A DNA stretch of 64,000 bases from an uncultured Bacteriovoracaceae bacterium (GCA_950054155.1 CATLOT010000009.1:41078-105077); one strand, 5' to 3'; positions 8,868-17,981 are shown, counted from the stretch's first letter. Numbers and translations: made by a program. Notes: generated by a model not told the origin, from the letters alone.

Positions 8868-9256
8868 TTTTAAGCTCCTACTATTCGTTCAGCCTCTCTT
8901 ATTCAAAGGAATAAAAGAATCGACTGGTCAAAATCGTTGATTTCATTAAAGCGTTTCGTCTTATTGAGTCCACATCTTTAGCTTAATAGAATAAAAGTGG
9001 GAGAAAATTGTGACAAGGCTTGGAGCAACCTAGGTGTCTAAAATTGCACGTTTTTCTCTTATACTTGAGCTTTTCACTCTTGCGCGCAGCCAAAATTAAA
9101 TCTTCTTTTGTTTTTCCCCTCTCCATAACCCCGGGCACCTTGCTAATGTCTAGGCCTTTTTCTATCGTTCTTTCTAAAAAGTTAGGGCAAAATAGCCGTA
9201 TTTTAACGACACTCAATGGATCTCATTGATCCTTCAATTTTTTTAAGGAGACTTCT
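8868..9256. other. Divergent intergenic region clpP / peroxiredoxin
   Basis: 389 bases without a convincing gene; short frames on both strands have no ribosome-binding site and low-complexity composition. It should hold the promoters of clpP (leftward) and the peroxiredoxin (rightward), but I see no textbook -35/-10 pair. A short inverted repeat TTATTC-AAAG-GAATAA lies near 8899-8914, just upstream of clpP. Confidence 0.5.
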
Positions 9257-9862
9257 ATGACTACTGAAAACACGACTCCATGGACTCTTGTTGGTCAAAA
9301 AGCACCAGACTTCAAAGGTATGGCAGTAATTAATGGTGACATTAAAGAAATTTCACTCGCTGACTATAAAGGTAAGTGGAAAGTTCTTTTCTTCTACCCA
9401 CTCGACTTCACTTTTGTTTGTCCTACAGAGCTTGTTGCTTTTTCTGACAAAATTGAAATGTACCAAAAACTTGGTTGTGAAGTGATTGGTTGTTCAATCG
9501 ATTCTGAATTCTCTCACCTTAAGTGGACTCAAACTCCAGTTAATGAAGGTGGAGTTGGCGAACTTAAGTACCCTCTTCTTGCTGACGTTACAAAGAAGAT
9601 TGCTACAGATTACGGCTGTCTTATGGACGGAGCTGTTGCTTTCCGTGCAACATACATTATTGACGATCAAGATGTTGTTCAACACATGAGTATCAACAAC
9701 CTTTCTGTTGGTAGAAATGTTGAAGAATTTGCTCGTCTTGTTGCTGGTTACCAGTACACAGCTAAGCACGGTGAAGTATGTCCTGCTGGTTGGTCAGAAG
9801 GTGCTGATACAATGAAGCCAGATCCAACAGGATCAAAAGAGTACTTCTCTAAGCTTAAGTAA
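9257..9862 (+). CDS. Typical 2-Cys peroxiredoxin (AhpC/Prx1 type)
   Basis: 201 residues. The peroxidatic Cys55 sits in DFTFVCPTE and the resolving Cys175 in GEVCPAGW, the standard typical-2-Cys arrangement. It reduces hydrogen peroxide and organic peroxides in the cytoplasm. Codon choice is strongly biased, which suggests abundant expression, and TAAGGAG precedes the ATG. No AhpF-like or thioredoxin reductase gene is adjacent, so the reductant is unknown. A strong terminator follows, so it is monocistronic. A symbol is not assigned because AhpC and Prx1 subfamilies are not separable by eye. Confidence 0.95.
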   Translation: MTTENTTPWTLVGQKAPDFKGMAVINGDIKEISLADYKGKWKVLFFYPLDFTFVCPTELVAFSDKIEMYQKLGCEVIGCSIDSEFSHLKWTQTPVNEGGVGELKYPLLADVTKKIATDYGCLMDGAVAFRATYIIDDQDVVQHMSINNLSVGRNVEEFARLVAGYQYTAKHGEVCPAGWSEGADTMKPDPTGSKEYFSKLK

Positions 9863-9889
9863 TTCACTCTTAAAAGTATTACTAATAAG

Positions 9890-9914
9890 GCCCCTTTACG
9901 AGGGGCTTTTTTTT
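9890..9914 (+). terminator. Terminator of the peroxiredoxin gene
   Basis: Stem GCCCCT/AGGGGC with a 5-base loop followed by eight T, 27 bases after the stop. Confidence 0.9.
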
Positions 9915-9938
9915 ATCTCAAACACTTAATGGTTCTCC

Positions 9939-10559
9939 ATGAAGCTTAAAAGAAATGGCACTCAGTTTTCTCCCCTCTTTATCATGGCCCATGGTGCTGG
10001 CGCACCCATGGATTCTGACTGGATGAATGACTTAACAGAGATCCTCGTCTCCCATGAAATTCAAGTCATCCGTTTTGAATTTCCCTATATGGAAGAGAGA
10101 AGACACTCCGGCACCAAAAAACCCCCTAATGCCAAGAAGATACTTCTTGAAACCTGGAAAGAAGTTATAGCCAAAGTAAGGAACGAACATCCCGACTCAC
10201 CTCTTTATATTGGAGGAAAGTCCATGGGAGGTAGAATGGCCAGTCTTATTGCAGATGAAGAGGGCGTAACAGGCTTAATTGCACTTGGCTTTCCCTTTCA
10301 TGCACCAGGAAAAGGGCCCAAGGACCGTATTGATCATCTCCTCACTCTTGAATGTCCAACTCTTATTGTGCAGGGAACTCGTGACACGATGGGGAGCAAG
10401 GAAGAATGCGATTCCTATCCCCTTTCAAAAAAGATACAATTTCATTGGTTAGAAGATGGGGATCATAGCTGGAAACCGAGAAAAAAGTCCGGACACACCC
10501 TTGCTGAGCATATGCAAGAAGCGGGTGAAATGATCGCCCAATTTATAAGGAAGAAATAA
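9939..10559 (+). CDS. Alpha/beta hydrolase (KANL3/Tex30-like family)
   Basis: 206 residues. Visible signatures: the N-terminal AHGAGAPMDS oxyanion-type segment, RFEFPYMEER, nucleophile elbow GGKSMGGR (Ser near residue 88), GFPFHAPGK, the acid in QGTRD and the final His in DGDHSW. This set is characteristic of the small alpha/beta hydrolases related to Tex30/KANL3 and dienelactone hydrolases; the substrate is unknown. No signal peptide, so cytoplasmic. Its TAA is immediately followed by the ATG of the DedA gene, so the two are translationally linked. Confidence 0.85.
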   Translation: MKLKRNGTQFSPLFIMAHGAGAPMDSDWMNDLTEILVSHEIQVIRFEFPYMEERRHSGTKKPPNAKKILLETWKEVIAKVRNEHPDSPLYIGGKSMGGRMASLIADEEGVTGLIALGFPFHAPGKGPKDRIDHLLTLECPTLIVQGTRDTMGSKEECDSYPLSKKIQFHWLEDGDHSWKPRKKSGHTLAEHMQEAGEMIAQFIRKK

Positions 10560-11186
10560 ATGGAAGCCTTCTTAGACTTTGTTCAAGCTAATGTGACCCT
10601 TGCCCCCTATGCTTTCTTGGGCCTTCTCATTCTTGCAGGTTTTAATATTCCTATAAGTGAAGACCTTATGCTCCTTAGCTCTGCTCTTATCGCTATCAAA
10701 AATCCCCACCTTAAGTATGAACTCTTTGCAGGGGTCTTCCTTGGTGCCTATATCTCTGATCTCATTTGTTACGGCTTCATGGGCCGCTTTCTCGGTCCCA
10801 AAATCTTTCAGATAAAATTCTTTGCCAATATGATTTCACAAGAAAAGTTGGATAAGATTAATTCTTTCTACGCTAAGTACGGCGTGGCCACACTAATAAT
10901 TGGTCGCTTTATTCCTTTTGGTGTTCGCAATGCTCTCTTTCTCACTGCCGGTCTTGGAAAAATGAATGCAGTGAAGTTTGCTCTTTGTGATCTCATCGCT
11001 TGCACCATTAGCTGTGTTTTCTTTTTCTGGCTCTATTTTACCTATGGTGAAAGCGTTATCGATCTCGTCAAAAAAGGAAATATGATTCTCTTTGCTCTCT
11101 TTGCAGCCGCTCTAACAGGCTGGTTTATTCATAAGAAAGTTCAAGCAAAGAAAGAGCTAAGTTCGCCAACGGAAACTAAAAACTGA
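10560..11186 (+). CDS. DedA-family inner-membrane protein
   Basis: 208 residues with several hydrophobic helices. The family signature is clear: an N-terminal re-entrant segment with the acidic ISED motif (near residue 33), GRFIPFGVRN and the following TAGLGKMN segment. DedA/SNARE-associated proteins act in membrane homeostasis, several as undecaprenyl-phosphate or phospholipid flippases. The ATG abuts the stop of the hydrolase upstream with no gap, so the pair is co-expressed. The 171 bases after it hold only an imperfect hairpin near 11278-11303 with no T-tract. Confidence 0.9.
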   Translation: MEAFLDFVQANVTLAPYAFLGLLILAGFNIPISEDLMLLSSALIAIKNPHLKYELFAGVFLGAYISDLICYGFMGRFLGPKIFQIKFFANMISQEKLDKINSFYAKYGVATLIIGRFIPFGVRNALFLTAGLGKMNAVKFALCDLIACTISCVFFFWLYFTYGESVIDLVKKGNMILFALFAAALTGWFIHKKVQAKKELSSPTETKN

Positions 11187-11357
11187 CATTTCACATTTGT
11201 AAGTCACTGTTTTCTAGTAATAACTTAATTCTACAGGCTTATTGGTACTCCTTGTCATGGGTAAAAAGTTCACCAGTAAAAACACTACCTTGAAAAGGGG
11301 TGTTTAAGCTGACAAAACCACATTCGCAGGAAAAAATTTGGCAAGGAAAGAAATTAA

Positions 11358-11663
11358 GTGAACACACAAAATGGACATGAAGAAAATGTCGTAAGCCTTG
11401 AAAACGCAAAGGCCCAGAAAGCAGCTGAAGTAGAGAATGACTCCCTCTCTCGTTACTTTCAAGTTCTTAGTTTTTCAGAGCTTCTTGAAGAGACATCTCA
11501 ACTTATTGAAGAGCTCAATAAGAAAGGCTCCACCAAAGAGATCATCAATAAATCAAAACTTCTTCTTAAGGAATTTGGTCTTAGGATCAAGAACTCTAAG
11601 GGCTTAAGTGAAAACTTCCTTAGGATGAGAGACGAGCTTGAAAATAAGCTCTCCATCTTCTAA
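11358..11663 (+). CDS. Small helical protein of unknown function
   Basis: 101 residues from a GTG start (AAGGAAAG upstream). Charged, rich in Glu, Lys, Leu and Ser, predicted mostly helical with a possible coiled coil from about residue 35 to the end. No signal peptide, no Cys, no recognised domain. The stop overlaps the stop of the convergent gene by 4 bp. Function unknown. Confidence 0.6.
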   Translation: MNTQNGHEENVVSLENAKAQKAAEVENDSLSRYFQVLSFSELLEETSQLIEELNKKGSTKEIINKSKLLLKEFGLRIKNSKGLSENFLRMRDELENKLSIF

Positions 11664-12412
11664 GGACTTGTTGGATCAATCGATAGGCCAAGAATATTTT
11701 TTACAAGGTCAATATCCTTCTTAAAGATATTCTTTGCCTCACCACTTCTATTAAGCTCACGAATTCTCTTATTCACGAACTTCAATACTTTTTCCATCCC
11801 CTTCCCCTTACGTATTCCAATCGTCACTTCCGTGGTACTTATCGCTTGAGGATAGGCTTTAATATTTTTTAATCCCATATCTCTTGCCTTTCGCGTACAG
11901 GAGAGAATTTCTCCTAAGAAATAATCGACTCTCCCCTTTAGCAACATTTTTAAACAGGAGTTATCAGAGGATGTTTTAACAATTTGAATATCCTTGGAAA
12001 ACGCTGAAGTATCGTAAAGGTAACCATCAGTGATACAGATCCTCCCTTTAGTCGGAACTTCCTTGATTTCATTTAAGGCAAAGAGATACTCATCTTTATA
12101 AAAGTAGATGTCTGAATTATAGAATCCCTCTTTCACTCTCGCCTTATTTGTCGGAATGAAGCCATCAGCCTTTCCGTCCAAAAAGAGCTTATAGGAGCGT
12201 CTTGGAGGAAGGACATCAACCTCGACATCCCATGGGGAGTCTTTAAAAATCAGGTGTAAATAATCGACAAATGTCCCTGTTCCTTTAGAGAGGATAAACT
12301 TAGGTATCTCAAAGGAGTTGAATTTGAGCACCTCTTTAGCCAGAGCACACTGAAAATTGAGAGAACAGAGAAGAATAAAGGTTTTAAATAGATTCAAGCG
12401 ACTGGTAATCAT
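11660..12412 (-). CDS. Periplasmic solute-binding-like protein (SBP family 3 type)
   Basis: 250 residues from ATG 12412. That start gives a signal peptide (hydrophobic LFKTFILLCSLNFQCALA); the longer upstream frame lies inside the PilZ gene and looks like non-coding translation. The body resembles the two-lobed extracellular solute-binding proteins of amino-acid type: VDVLPPRRSYKLFLDGKADGF, a lobe-switch segment and a C-terminal VTIGIRKG-type strand. No ABC permease or ATPase is nearby, so it may be an orphan sensor or binding protein. The gene overlaps the end of the PilZ gene by 29 bp. Confidence 0.75.
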   Translation of the reverse strand: MITSRLNLFKTFILLCSLNFQCALAKEVLKFNSFEIPKFILSKGTGTFVDYLHLIFKDSPWDVEVDVLPPRRSYKLFLDGKADGFIPTNKARVKEGFYNSDIYFYKDEYLFALNEIKEVPTKGRICITDGYLYDTSAFSKDIQIVKTSSDNSCLKMLLKGRVDYFLGEILSCTRKARDMGLKNIKAYPQAISTTEVTIGIRKGKGMEKVLKFVNKRIRELNRSGEAKNIFKKDIDLVKNILGLSIDPTSP

Positions 12413-12950
12413 GAAGGGCCTTAAGACGTAGCTTTGCAAGTTGTTCCGTAGAATCATAGCCAAGAAGTTCAGCGGTCTTTCTGACGAGATCCACTTTGTT
12501 AGACTTTTGCCCTCGCCCTTCAAATAGGCCAAGGTAATAAATGAGGTTCTTTCCATAACGAGAGACGTATTGGCTAATCAATTGCTTTTCAAGAAGGCCC
12601 GGATTAACGAATTCACAACCAATTTTAGTGGCAAAGATTTTATCAACTTCAGAAAACCCCTCAAAGGAGCGCACAATTCGCGCTTTCATACGAATAACCT
12701 TTCTCTCCATCTGCTCAATATCAAGATTAAGTAAAACCTCAGGGTGAAGCAGGGAGAACTCCGGAAAGTCGATCAATGAAAACATCAGAGGAAGAGCATT
12801 CACAGGAGGAACGCTAGGCAAATGATCGAGCAAAATCCCTCCTTCACTAATATTGAGGAGCTGGGCCTTAAGAACATAGTCCTCCATTATATAAAGGGAG
12901 CTAGTCTTAAGAGGAGCCCGTAAATATTCGCGCTTAAATCTTAAACCCAT
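12384..12950 (-). CDS. PilZ-domain protein (putative c-di-GMP effector)
   Basis: 188 residues. The PilZ signature is intact: RxxxR at residues 7-11 (REYLR) and NxSxxG at 33-38 (NISEGG). PilZ domains bind cyclic di-GMP. The C-terminal 70 residues are a helical extension of unknown role. No transmembrane segment, so cytoplasmic. It sits 3 bases after the PIN-PhoH gene and overlaps the solute-binding-like gene, implying one operon. The output partner cannot be deduced. Confidence 0.85.
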   Translation of the reverse strand: MGLRFKREYLRAPLKTSSLYIMEDYVLKAQLLNISEGGILLDHLPSVPPVNALPLMFSLIDFPEFSLLHPEVLLNLDIEQMERKVIRMKARIVRSFEGFSEVDKIFATKIGCEFVNPGLLEKQLISQYVSRYGKNLIYYLGLFEGRGQKSNKVDLVRKTAELLGYDSTEQLAKLRLKALHDYQSLESI

Positions 12951-12953
12951 AGT

Positions 12954-14273
12954 TTAAAGAAGATGAGAGGCAGCCTCTGAGAGGGCCGATCTTTCTCCAT
13001 GAGTAAGAATGGTATGAGCGACAATCGACTCTGACTTCATATTCTCTAGGCAATAGACCAGGCCATTATTAACTTCATCAAGATAAGGGCTATCAATCTG
13101 GTAGGGATCACCGGTCAGAACGATCTTAGTTCCCTCACCTGCACGAGTAATAATTGTCTTAACCTCATGAGGAGAAAGGTTTTGCGCCTCATCCACAATA
13201 AGGTACTGGCCAGGGATCGAGCGACCACGAATATAAGTTAAGGGTTCGATATGAAGGAGCCCATGATTAATGAGATCTTCATAGCTTGCGGAACCATCCG
13301 TTCGGTACTGGCCAAAGAGAAAGTCCATATTATCAAAAATAGGCTGCATCCATGGGCCAAGCTTTTCATTGACGTCCCCTGGAAGGTAACCAAGGTCACG
13401 CCCCATCGGCTGAATAGGTCTTGAAACAAGGAGACGACTATATTTCTCATCACCGACAGTTTTTTCAAGTCCTGCGGCAATGGCCATGAGAGTCTTCCCT
13501 GTTCCCGCTTTACCGACAAGAGAAACCAAATTAATTTCATCATTTAAAAGAGCATCAAAAGCAAATTGCTGTTCAATATTCTTAGGATAGATTCCCCACA
13601 CTCCCTCACGAAGATTAACAAGAGGGACCACACCCTTTTTCTTGCCATCAAAACGCCCAAGAACTCTGCGACGATCATTTCCAGGCAGTTGAAGGATGAA
13701 GTACTCGTTAGGAGTCACTTGATCTGCTTCCAATCCAAGATCGGCAACAGGAAGAAATCTTTCACTTTCAAAAAAGGAAAGAAGGGCCTCTTCACACTCT
13801 ACAGTTCTTTGTCCGGTATAGAGTTCCTCAAGCGTAACATCTTGAGCACCATAATCTTCAGCGTTGACCCCAAGAACATCCGCCTTAAGACGAAGGTTAA
13901 TATCTTTAGTTATTAAGGTGGTATTTTCTCCCTTATCTTTACAAGAAAGAGCAGCCCCCAAAATGATATTGTCGTTGATACCAAGATCGATGGGACTTTT
14001 ACCTTCCATCGACATCTTTGTATCTACGGCCAGAAAGAGTTTCCCGCCATTATCAAGATCAACTCCCGAAACAAGAGGTCCCTTATTTCTGAGGTCATCG
14101 ATAATACGCGAAAAGTGTCGGGCATTTCGGCCATTCTCATTTTGGTCTTTCTTAAAGCGATCAACCTCTTCAACAACGATGAGGGGAATAACAACTTTAT
14201 TTTTACCGAATTTTTGAATGGACTGGGGATCAAATAGTATAACGTTTGTGTCTAGTACGAATGTTTTATCCAA
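12954..14273 (-). CDS. PIN-domain/PhoH-type ATPase fusion (PhoH2 family)
   Basis: 439 residues. The N-terminal PIN nuclease domain (FVLDTNVIL, with conserved acids in VVEEVDRFK and in the NDNIILGAA segment) is followed by the PhoH ATPase: Walker A GKAGTGKT, Walker B LIVDEAQNL and the TGDPYQID motif. PhoH2 proteins are RNA helicases/RNases related to PIN toxin modules. No antitoxin gene is visible next to it. A GGAAAATC stretch precedes the ATG. It heads a three-gene operon with the PilZ and solute-binding-like genes. Confidence 0.93.
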   Translation of the reverse strand: MDKTFVLDTNVILFDPQSIQKFGKNKVVIPLIVVEEVDRFKKDQNENGRNARHFSRIIDDLRNKGPLVSGVDLDNGGKLFLAVDTKMSMEGKSPIDLGINDNIILGAALSCKDKGENTTLITKDINLRLKADVLGVNAEDYGAQDVTLEELYTGQRTVECEEALLSFFESERFLPVADLGLEADQVTPNEYFILQLPGNDRRRVLGRFDGKKKGVVPLVNLREGVWGIYPKNIEQQFAFDALLNDEINLVSLVGKAGTGKTLMAIAAGLEKTVGDEKYSRLLVSRPIQPMGRDLGYLPGDVNEKLGPWMQPIFDNMDFLFGQYRTDGSASYEDLINHGLLHIEPLTYIRGRSIPGQYLIVDEAQNLSPHEVKTIITRAGEGTKIVLTGDPYQIDSPYLDEVNNGLVYCLENMKSESIVAHTILTHGERSALSEAASHLL

Positions 14274-14309
14274 TTAGATTTTCCTCCATGAAGGCTCATT
14301 AAAATTGTA

Positions 14310-14377
14310 GGCAATTAACTCTGGAATTGCCAAATAAAAGGGACTTCTTTGCTCTCTGCCCAAGAATGAGCATTCTT
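14310..14377. promoter_or_regulatory. Two palindromes in the divergent PhoH / outer-membrane-protein promoter region
   Basis: GGCAATT-N8-AATTGCC at 14310-14331 and AAGAATG-AG-CATTCTT at 14362-14377 lie in the 159-base gap between divergent genes. A TAAAAT box follows at 14380. They could be operators; no regulator is assignable. Confidence 0.35.
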
Positions 14378-14432
14378 CGTAAAATAGTATTGAGTCAGGG
14401 AGGAATAACCAACCCCCCTACTCAGGGATTAA

Positions 14433-15581
14433 ATGTTTAAAGTTCTTGTCGTCATATTTCTTAGCCTCCTCACGCTTAAGAGCAATGCTGCCTTCACTTT
14501 TCTCAATCGAAGTAGTGAAGGCCTCATGATGGGCGATGCTTTTTTAACTCTGGCCGATGATGAGATGACCCTCTTCTATAATCCAGCGGCACTGGGAAGA
14601 AATCGAGGAATTAGCCTCATCCCCTTAAAACCAATTGTGGCCCTGCCTGATGTTTTGGATAAGGAGTTAAGCCTTAATAATCCTTCGATAGGTATAAGTG
14701 ATCGCTTCAAAGATTTTCCCGATGAGCCAGAGCTCATTGCTGATCGCCTCTTAGGCTATCCCGTTTACTTTGAGCTTGGAGCGGCTCCTGCCGTAAAGAT
14801 GCTTAACTTTGGCTTTAACCTCTTTGCCGTCCAAAAAACAAGTCTCGATCTTCAAAATGCAATCCACCCCGTGCTCAACGTCGACTATCGTCTTGATCGC
14901 GGTTTTATTGCAGGCTATGCCTTGAATTTTGGAAACGGGGGAAGCGGGCGAAATCCACAAGGTCATCGCTCAACTCTAGGACTTGGGCTAAAAACGATGA
15001 ACCGCCAAGGCTTCTCTAATACCCTTGACCTTTTTGGAACAGACATTCTCGATATCATCCAAGATGTCGATAATTTTCAAGATATCCGCAGAGGTCTTGG
15101 ATACTCAAAAGGCTCTGGATTTGGCTTTGATTTAGGTTACGAATACAACTACTTCAAGGGACCGACACGAGTAACCTTCGGCCTCTCCTGGCTTGATATC
15201 GGAGATACATCCTTTAGCTTAGATGAAGGAACACAAAAAGTTCCCGTGCAGGCCCAGTCTTTAAATTTTGGGACCAGTTGGAATCAGGACTTTGGTCCCC
15301 TGGACTATTCACTTGCGGTTGATTACTCAAATGTCCTGGACACACAAAGCGCAGGTCTCTCTAAATTAAAAATCGGAGCGCGCGCGCGTTTTCCGCTCTT
15401 TAGTCTTTATACTGGCTGGAATGGTGGCTATACATCCTTCGGGCTTGGTCTGAATCTCTTTTTATTAGATATTAAGATTGGCTTCTATGGCGTTGAGCTT
15501 GGCAGAACATTTCGCCAAGAAGAAGGTAAGAGAACGGTCATTACCATCTCCTTGGCCGAAATTGGTCTCGATGCTTTTTAG
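14433..15581 (+). CDS. Exported outer-membrane-type beta-barrel protein, unknown function
   Basis: 382 residues with a signal peptide (MFKVLVVIFLSLLTLKSNA). The mature start (SSEGLMMGDAFLTLADDEMTLFYNPAALGRN) resembles the opening of PorV/FadL-like barrel proteins, in which the N-terminal segment plugs the barrel. The rest alternates Gly/aromatic beta strands (GFGFDLGYEYNYF, GLSWLDIGDTSF). No C-terminal Phe is present, so the barrel assignment is inference. Transcribed alone; its stop overlaps the convergent aminotransferase stop by 4 bp. Confidence 0.75.
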   Translation: MFKVLVVIFLSLLTLKSNAAFTFLNRSSEGLMMGDAFLTLADDEMTLFYNPAALGRNRGISLIPLKPIVALPDVLDKELSLNNPSIGISDRFKDFPDEPELIADRLLGYPVYFELGAAPAVKMLNFGFNLFAVQKTSLDLQNAIHPVLNVDYRLDRGFIAGYALNFGNGGSGRNPQGHRSTLGLGLKTMNRQGFSNTLDLFGTDILDIIQDVDNFQDIRRGLGYSKGSGFGFDLGYEYNYFKGPTRVTFGLSWLDIGDTSFSLDEGTQKVPVQAQSLNFGTSWNQDFGPLDYSLAVDYSNVLDTQSAGLSKLKIGARARFPLFSLYTGWNGGYTSFGLGLNLFLLDIKIGFYGVELGRTFRQEEGKRTVITISLAEIGLDAF

Positions 15582-16819
15582 GAATTTGAGTCTGTCTCCA
15601 AGAGGAATTTCATAATAATATCAATGGCCTCTTTAAAAGGCTCTTTCTCTGACACTAAACTTAGACGAGCTGTATTGGGAGAGCCAAAGGCAACCCCAGG
15701 GACCATAGCAATACCGTACTCTTCAAGAAGCTCCTCACAAATATCATAAGAGTAGTCCTCTTTCTCTTCTTTCGCCTTATACTTTTCAATCACTGGTGTT
15801 TGAGAAAAGTCGATTAAATAGTAGAAAGCTGAGGTTGGCTGGTACCAAACATGGCCTAGTTTATGATCACTTAAGGCCTCCCCTAGTATTTCAGCATTAG
15901 CCCTTAAGTGTTTCTTGATTGGCTCTAAAAATACCGGAATTTGATTGAAATCAAACTGAGTTAAGGCCCGTTGAACAAGGGAGTTTGCCCCCGATGTCGT
16001 CTGCCCCTGAAGAGTATTAATCGCTTTAGCAAGGGTCTTCGGTGCAATCGTATAACCTATTCTTAAGCCCGTTGAAGCCAGAGTTTTAGAGATCCCATCG
16101 ACAATCACAGTTCTCTCTAAGAGCTCTGGGCGGTGCTGGTAAAAGTAAGTGGGCTTGGGATCGTAATAATAGAGCTGATAGTAAATTTCATCTGAGATAA
16201 TGGTAATCTCTGGATACTTAACCATAATGTCAGCAAAGGCCTGCATCCAATCATCTCTGTAGTGAGTTCCTGTAGGATTGTTGGGGCTATTGACCACAAC
16301 AATTTTAGTCTTATCCGTTATCTTTCTTTCAAACTCTTCAAGTGAGGGAATAAAAACATCAAAAGGGCTTGTCTCGACAATAACAGGATTCGCCCCACAG
16401 AACTTGACCATCTCTGGATAGCTCACCCAATAAGGGGAAAACATAATGACTTCATCACCGTGATCAAGAAGGGCCCCAAAGATATTTGTTAAACAGTGCT
16501 TACCACCATTAGAGACAACAACATCAAATTCTGTTCCCTCCCCCGCGTTTGAAAGATTCACTCCCCGCGTTTCTTGGAAATTATCAATGATCTTTTTCTT
16601 CAACTCAGGGTAGCCAGCGACAGGACTGTATTGGAATGATTTAATAAAGTCACTTTCACTGCGAATAAGATCAACAAAGCTATTCATTGGACGAAAAGGA
16701 AGTTGTCCTGCAGTCAGGTTATAAACCTTCTTTCCTTGAGCCGCCAAATCAACGGCCTTCGCATTTAATTTAAGAGTAATGCTTTCAGAGATTTTTTGTA
16801 CTCTTGCGCTTAATTTCAT
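15578..16819 (-). CDS. PLP-dependent aminotransferase, class I/II (aspartate aminotransferase type)
   Basis: 413 residues from ATG 16819, which has GAGGAGAAG directly upstream; the frame extends five codons further without a ribosome site. Signatures: NSPNNPTG (substrate/PLP), SDEIYY, the PLP Lys in GISKTLASTGLRIG, and a C-terminal Arg in TARLSL. It transfers amino groups between amino acids and 2-oxoacids; aspartate is the likeliest donor, but specificity is not readable. Last gene of the operon containing rsmD and coaD. Confidence 0.92.
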   Translation of the reverse strand: MKLSARVQKISESITLKLNAKAVDLAAQGKKVYNLTAGQLPFRPMNSFVDLIRSESDFIKSFQYSPVAGYPELKKKIIDNFQETRGVNLSNAGEGTEFDVVVSNGGKHCLTNIFGALLDHGDEVIMFSPYWVSYPEMVKFCGANPVIVETSPFDVFIPSLEEFERKITDKTKIVVVNSPNNPTGTHYRDDWMQAFADIMVKYPEITIISDEIYYQLYYYDPKPTYFYQHRPELLERTVIVDGISKTLASTGLRIGYTIAPKTLAKAINTLQGQTTSGANSLVQRALTQFDFNQIPVFLEPIKKHLRANAEILGEALSDHKLGHVWYQPTSAFYYLIDFSQTPVIEKYKAKEEKEDYSYDICEELLEEYGIAMVPGVAFGSPNTARLSLVSEKEPFKEAIDIIMKFLLETDSNS

Positions 16820-16852
16820 CTCTCTTCTCCTCAAGAATTAGGGGGGTTGGGT

Positions 16853-17323
16853 TTATTTGTTGGTTAGTTGAGATAAAATGGCGGGTGGAACGAAGTCTTC
16901 AACGTTACGCCCATACTTATAAAGCTCTTTCACGAGGGAAGAGGAAACAAAGTAGTGTTTTCCTCCCGTTGGAAGAAAGAAGGTATCAATCTCGCTGTAG
17001 AGATTATTATTCATTGAAGCCATTTGAAATTCCATTTCAAAGTCTCCCGTGGGTCTTAAGCCTCTTACAATGGCATTAATTTGATGTTTCTTGGCATATT
17101 CAACAATGAGACCATTCCATGAATCAACCTTTGCCCTCGGCTCATCTTTAAGATGCTCTTGAATCATTTCCACTCGTTGGTCTTTAGAAAATAAGGCCTT
17201 CTTAGCCGGAGAGACCGCGACGAGAACAGTAATTTCATCAAAGACCCTTAGGGCTCTTTTTAAAATATCATCATGGCCCAAGGTAAAAGGATCAAAGGTC
17301 CCCGGGTAAATCGCAGTCTTCAT
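16853..17323 (-). CDS. coaD: Phosphopantetheine adenylyltransferase (coenzyme A synthesis)
   Basis: 156 residues, the usual length. N-terminal YPGTFDPFTLGH carries the nucleotidyltransferase TxGH motif; the C-terminal SSSLVKEL segment carries the second ATP-binding motif. It converts 4'-phosphopantetheine and ATP to dephospho-CoA. GAGGAG precedes the ATG. It lies between rsmD and the aminotransferase on one strand; the rsmD-coaD pairing is common across bacteria. Confidence 0.97.
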   Translation of the reverse strand: MKTAIYPGTFDPFTLGHDDILKRALRVFDEITVLVAVSPAKKALFSKDQRVEMIQEHLKDEPRAKVDSWNGLIVEYAKKHQINAIVRGLRPTGDFEMEFQMASMNNNLYSEIDTFFLPTGGKHYFVSSSLVKELYKYGRNVEDFVPPAILSQLTNK

Positions 17324-17377
17324 AGACTCTCCTCAAATAGGTGGTGAGCCTATTCTAACGAAAGCGCAATGTCTTTG

Positions 17378-17950
17378 TCATTGATTCTTAAAGACAGCAA
17401 AGTAACTTGTCCCCTGACTATAGACCTTATCTGGCGCAAAGCCTTGCTCCTGCCAAAAGCTTTGGCCCAGCCCCTTTTGAGTATCTGACTCAATCCATAT
17501 ATCGCACTGTGAAAACTCCTTAAGAAGAAGGAGACCTACATCTTGATAGATTTTATGCATTTCATAAGGGGGGTCGAGAAAGAGTATCGTTGGGCCATCT
17601 ACTTTTAAGCTCTGGCAAAACTTTTCCACTTTGGAGCGTACTAACTTAAGGGGTCTGTGAGTCACCTCTTCACTCAAGTCACTCTTTAATGCCCTAAGAT
17701 TTTGCTCTATCGCCTTTTGAGCATTCTTTTCGACTTCCACGAGGGTCACCCTACTCGCACCACGTGACCATGCTTCGATTCCCATGGCCCCAGAGCCCGC
17801 ACAGAGGTCAATGAAGTGAAAACCACTCAAGTCTTGATAGGCATCAAAAATTCTTCTTTTTAAGAGAACAGAGGTCGGTCGTGTTTTGTCGCCCTTAGGA
17901 ACGAAAAGGGACCGGCTTTTCACCAGTCCCCCAAGTACTTTTATAGTCAT
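17378..17950 (-). CDS. rsmD: 16S rRNA (guanine966-N2)-methyltransferase
   Basis: 190 residues. Family signatures: the N-terminal RPTSVLLKRRIFD segment, SAM-binding motif DLCAGSGAMGIEAWSRGA and catalytic LDPPYE. It methylates G966 of 16S rRNA during 30S assembly. Placed upstream of coaD as in many genomes. No strong Shine-Dalgarno is visible before the ATG. Confidence 0.95.
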   Translation of the reverse strand: MTIKVLGGLVKSRSLFVPKGDKTRPTSVLLKRRIFDAYQDLSGFHFIDLCAGSGAMGIEAWSRGASRVTLVEVEKNAQKAIEQNLRALKSDLSEEVTHRPLKLVRSKVEKFCQSLKVDGPTILFLDPPYEMHKIYQDVGLLLLKEFSQCDIWIESDTQKGLGQSFWQEQGFAPDKVYSQGTSYFAVFKNQ

Positions 17951-17981
17951 TTTGTGACTTTATCTATTTTCAAACGATTTA

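Noticed and set aside
8983..9229. Two overlapping short frames between clpP and the peroxiredoxin gene
   Set aside because: No Shine-Dalgarno site, no recognisable protein features, and they overlap each other on opposite strands.
12413..12556. N-terminal extension of the solute-binding-like gene by 48 codons
   Set aside because: It reads through the PilZ gene in another frame and would hide the signal peptide.
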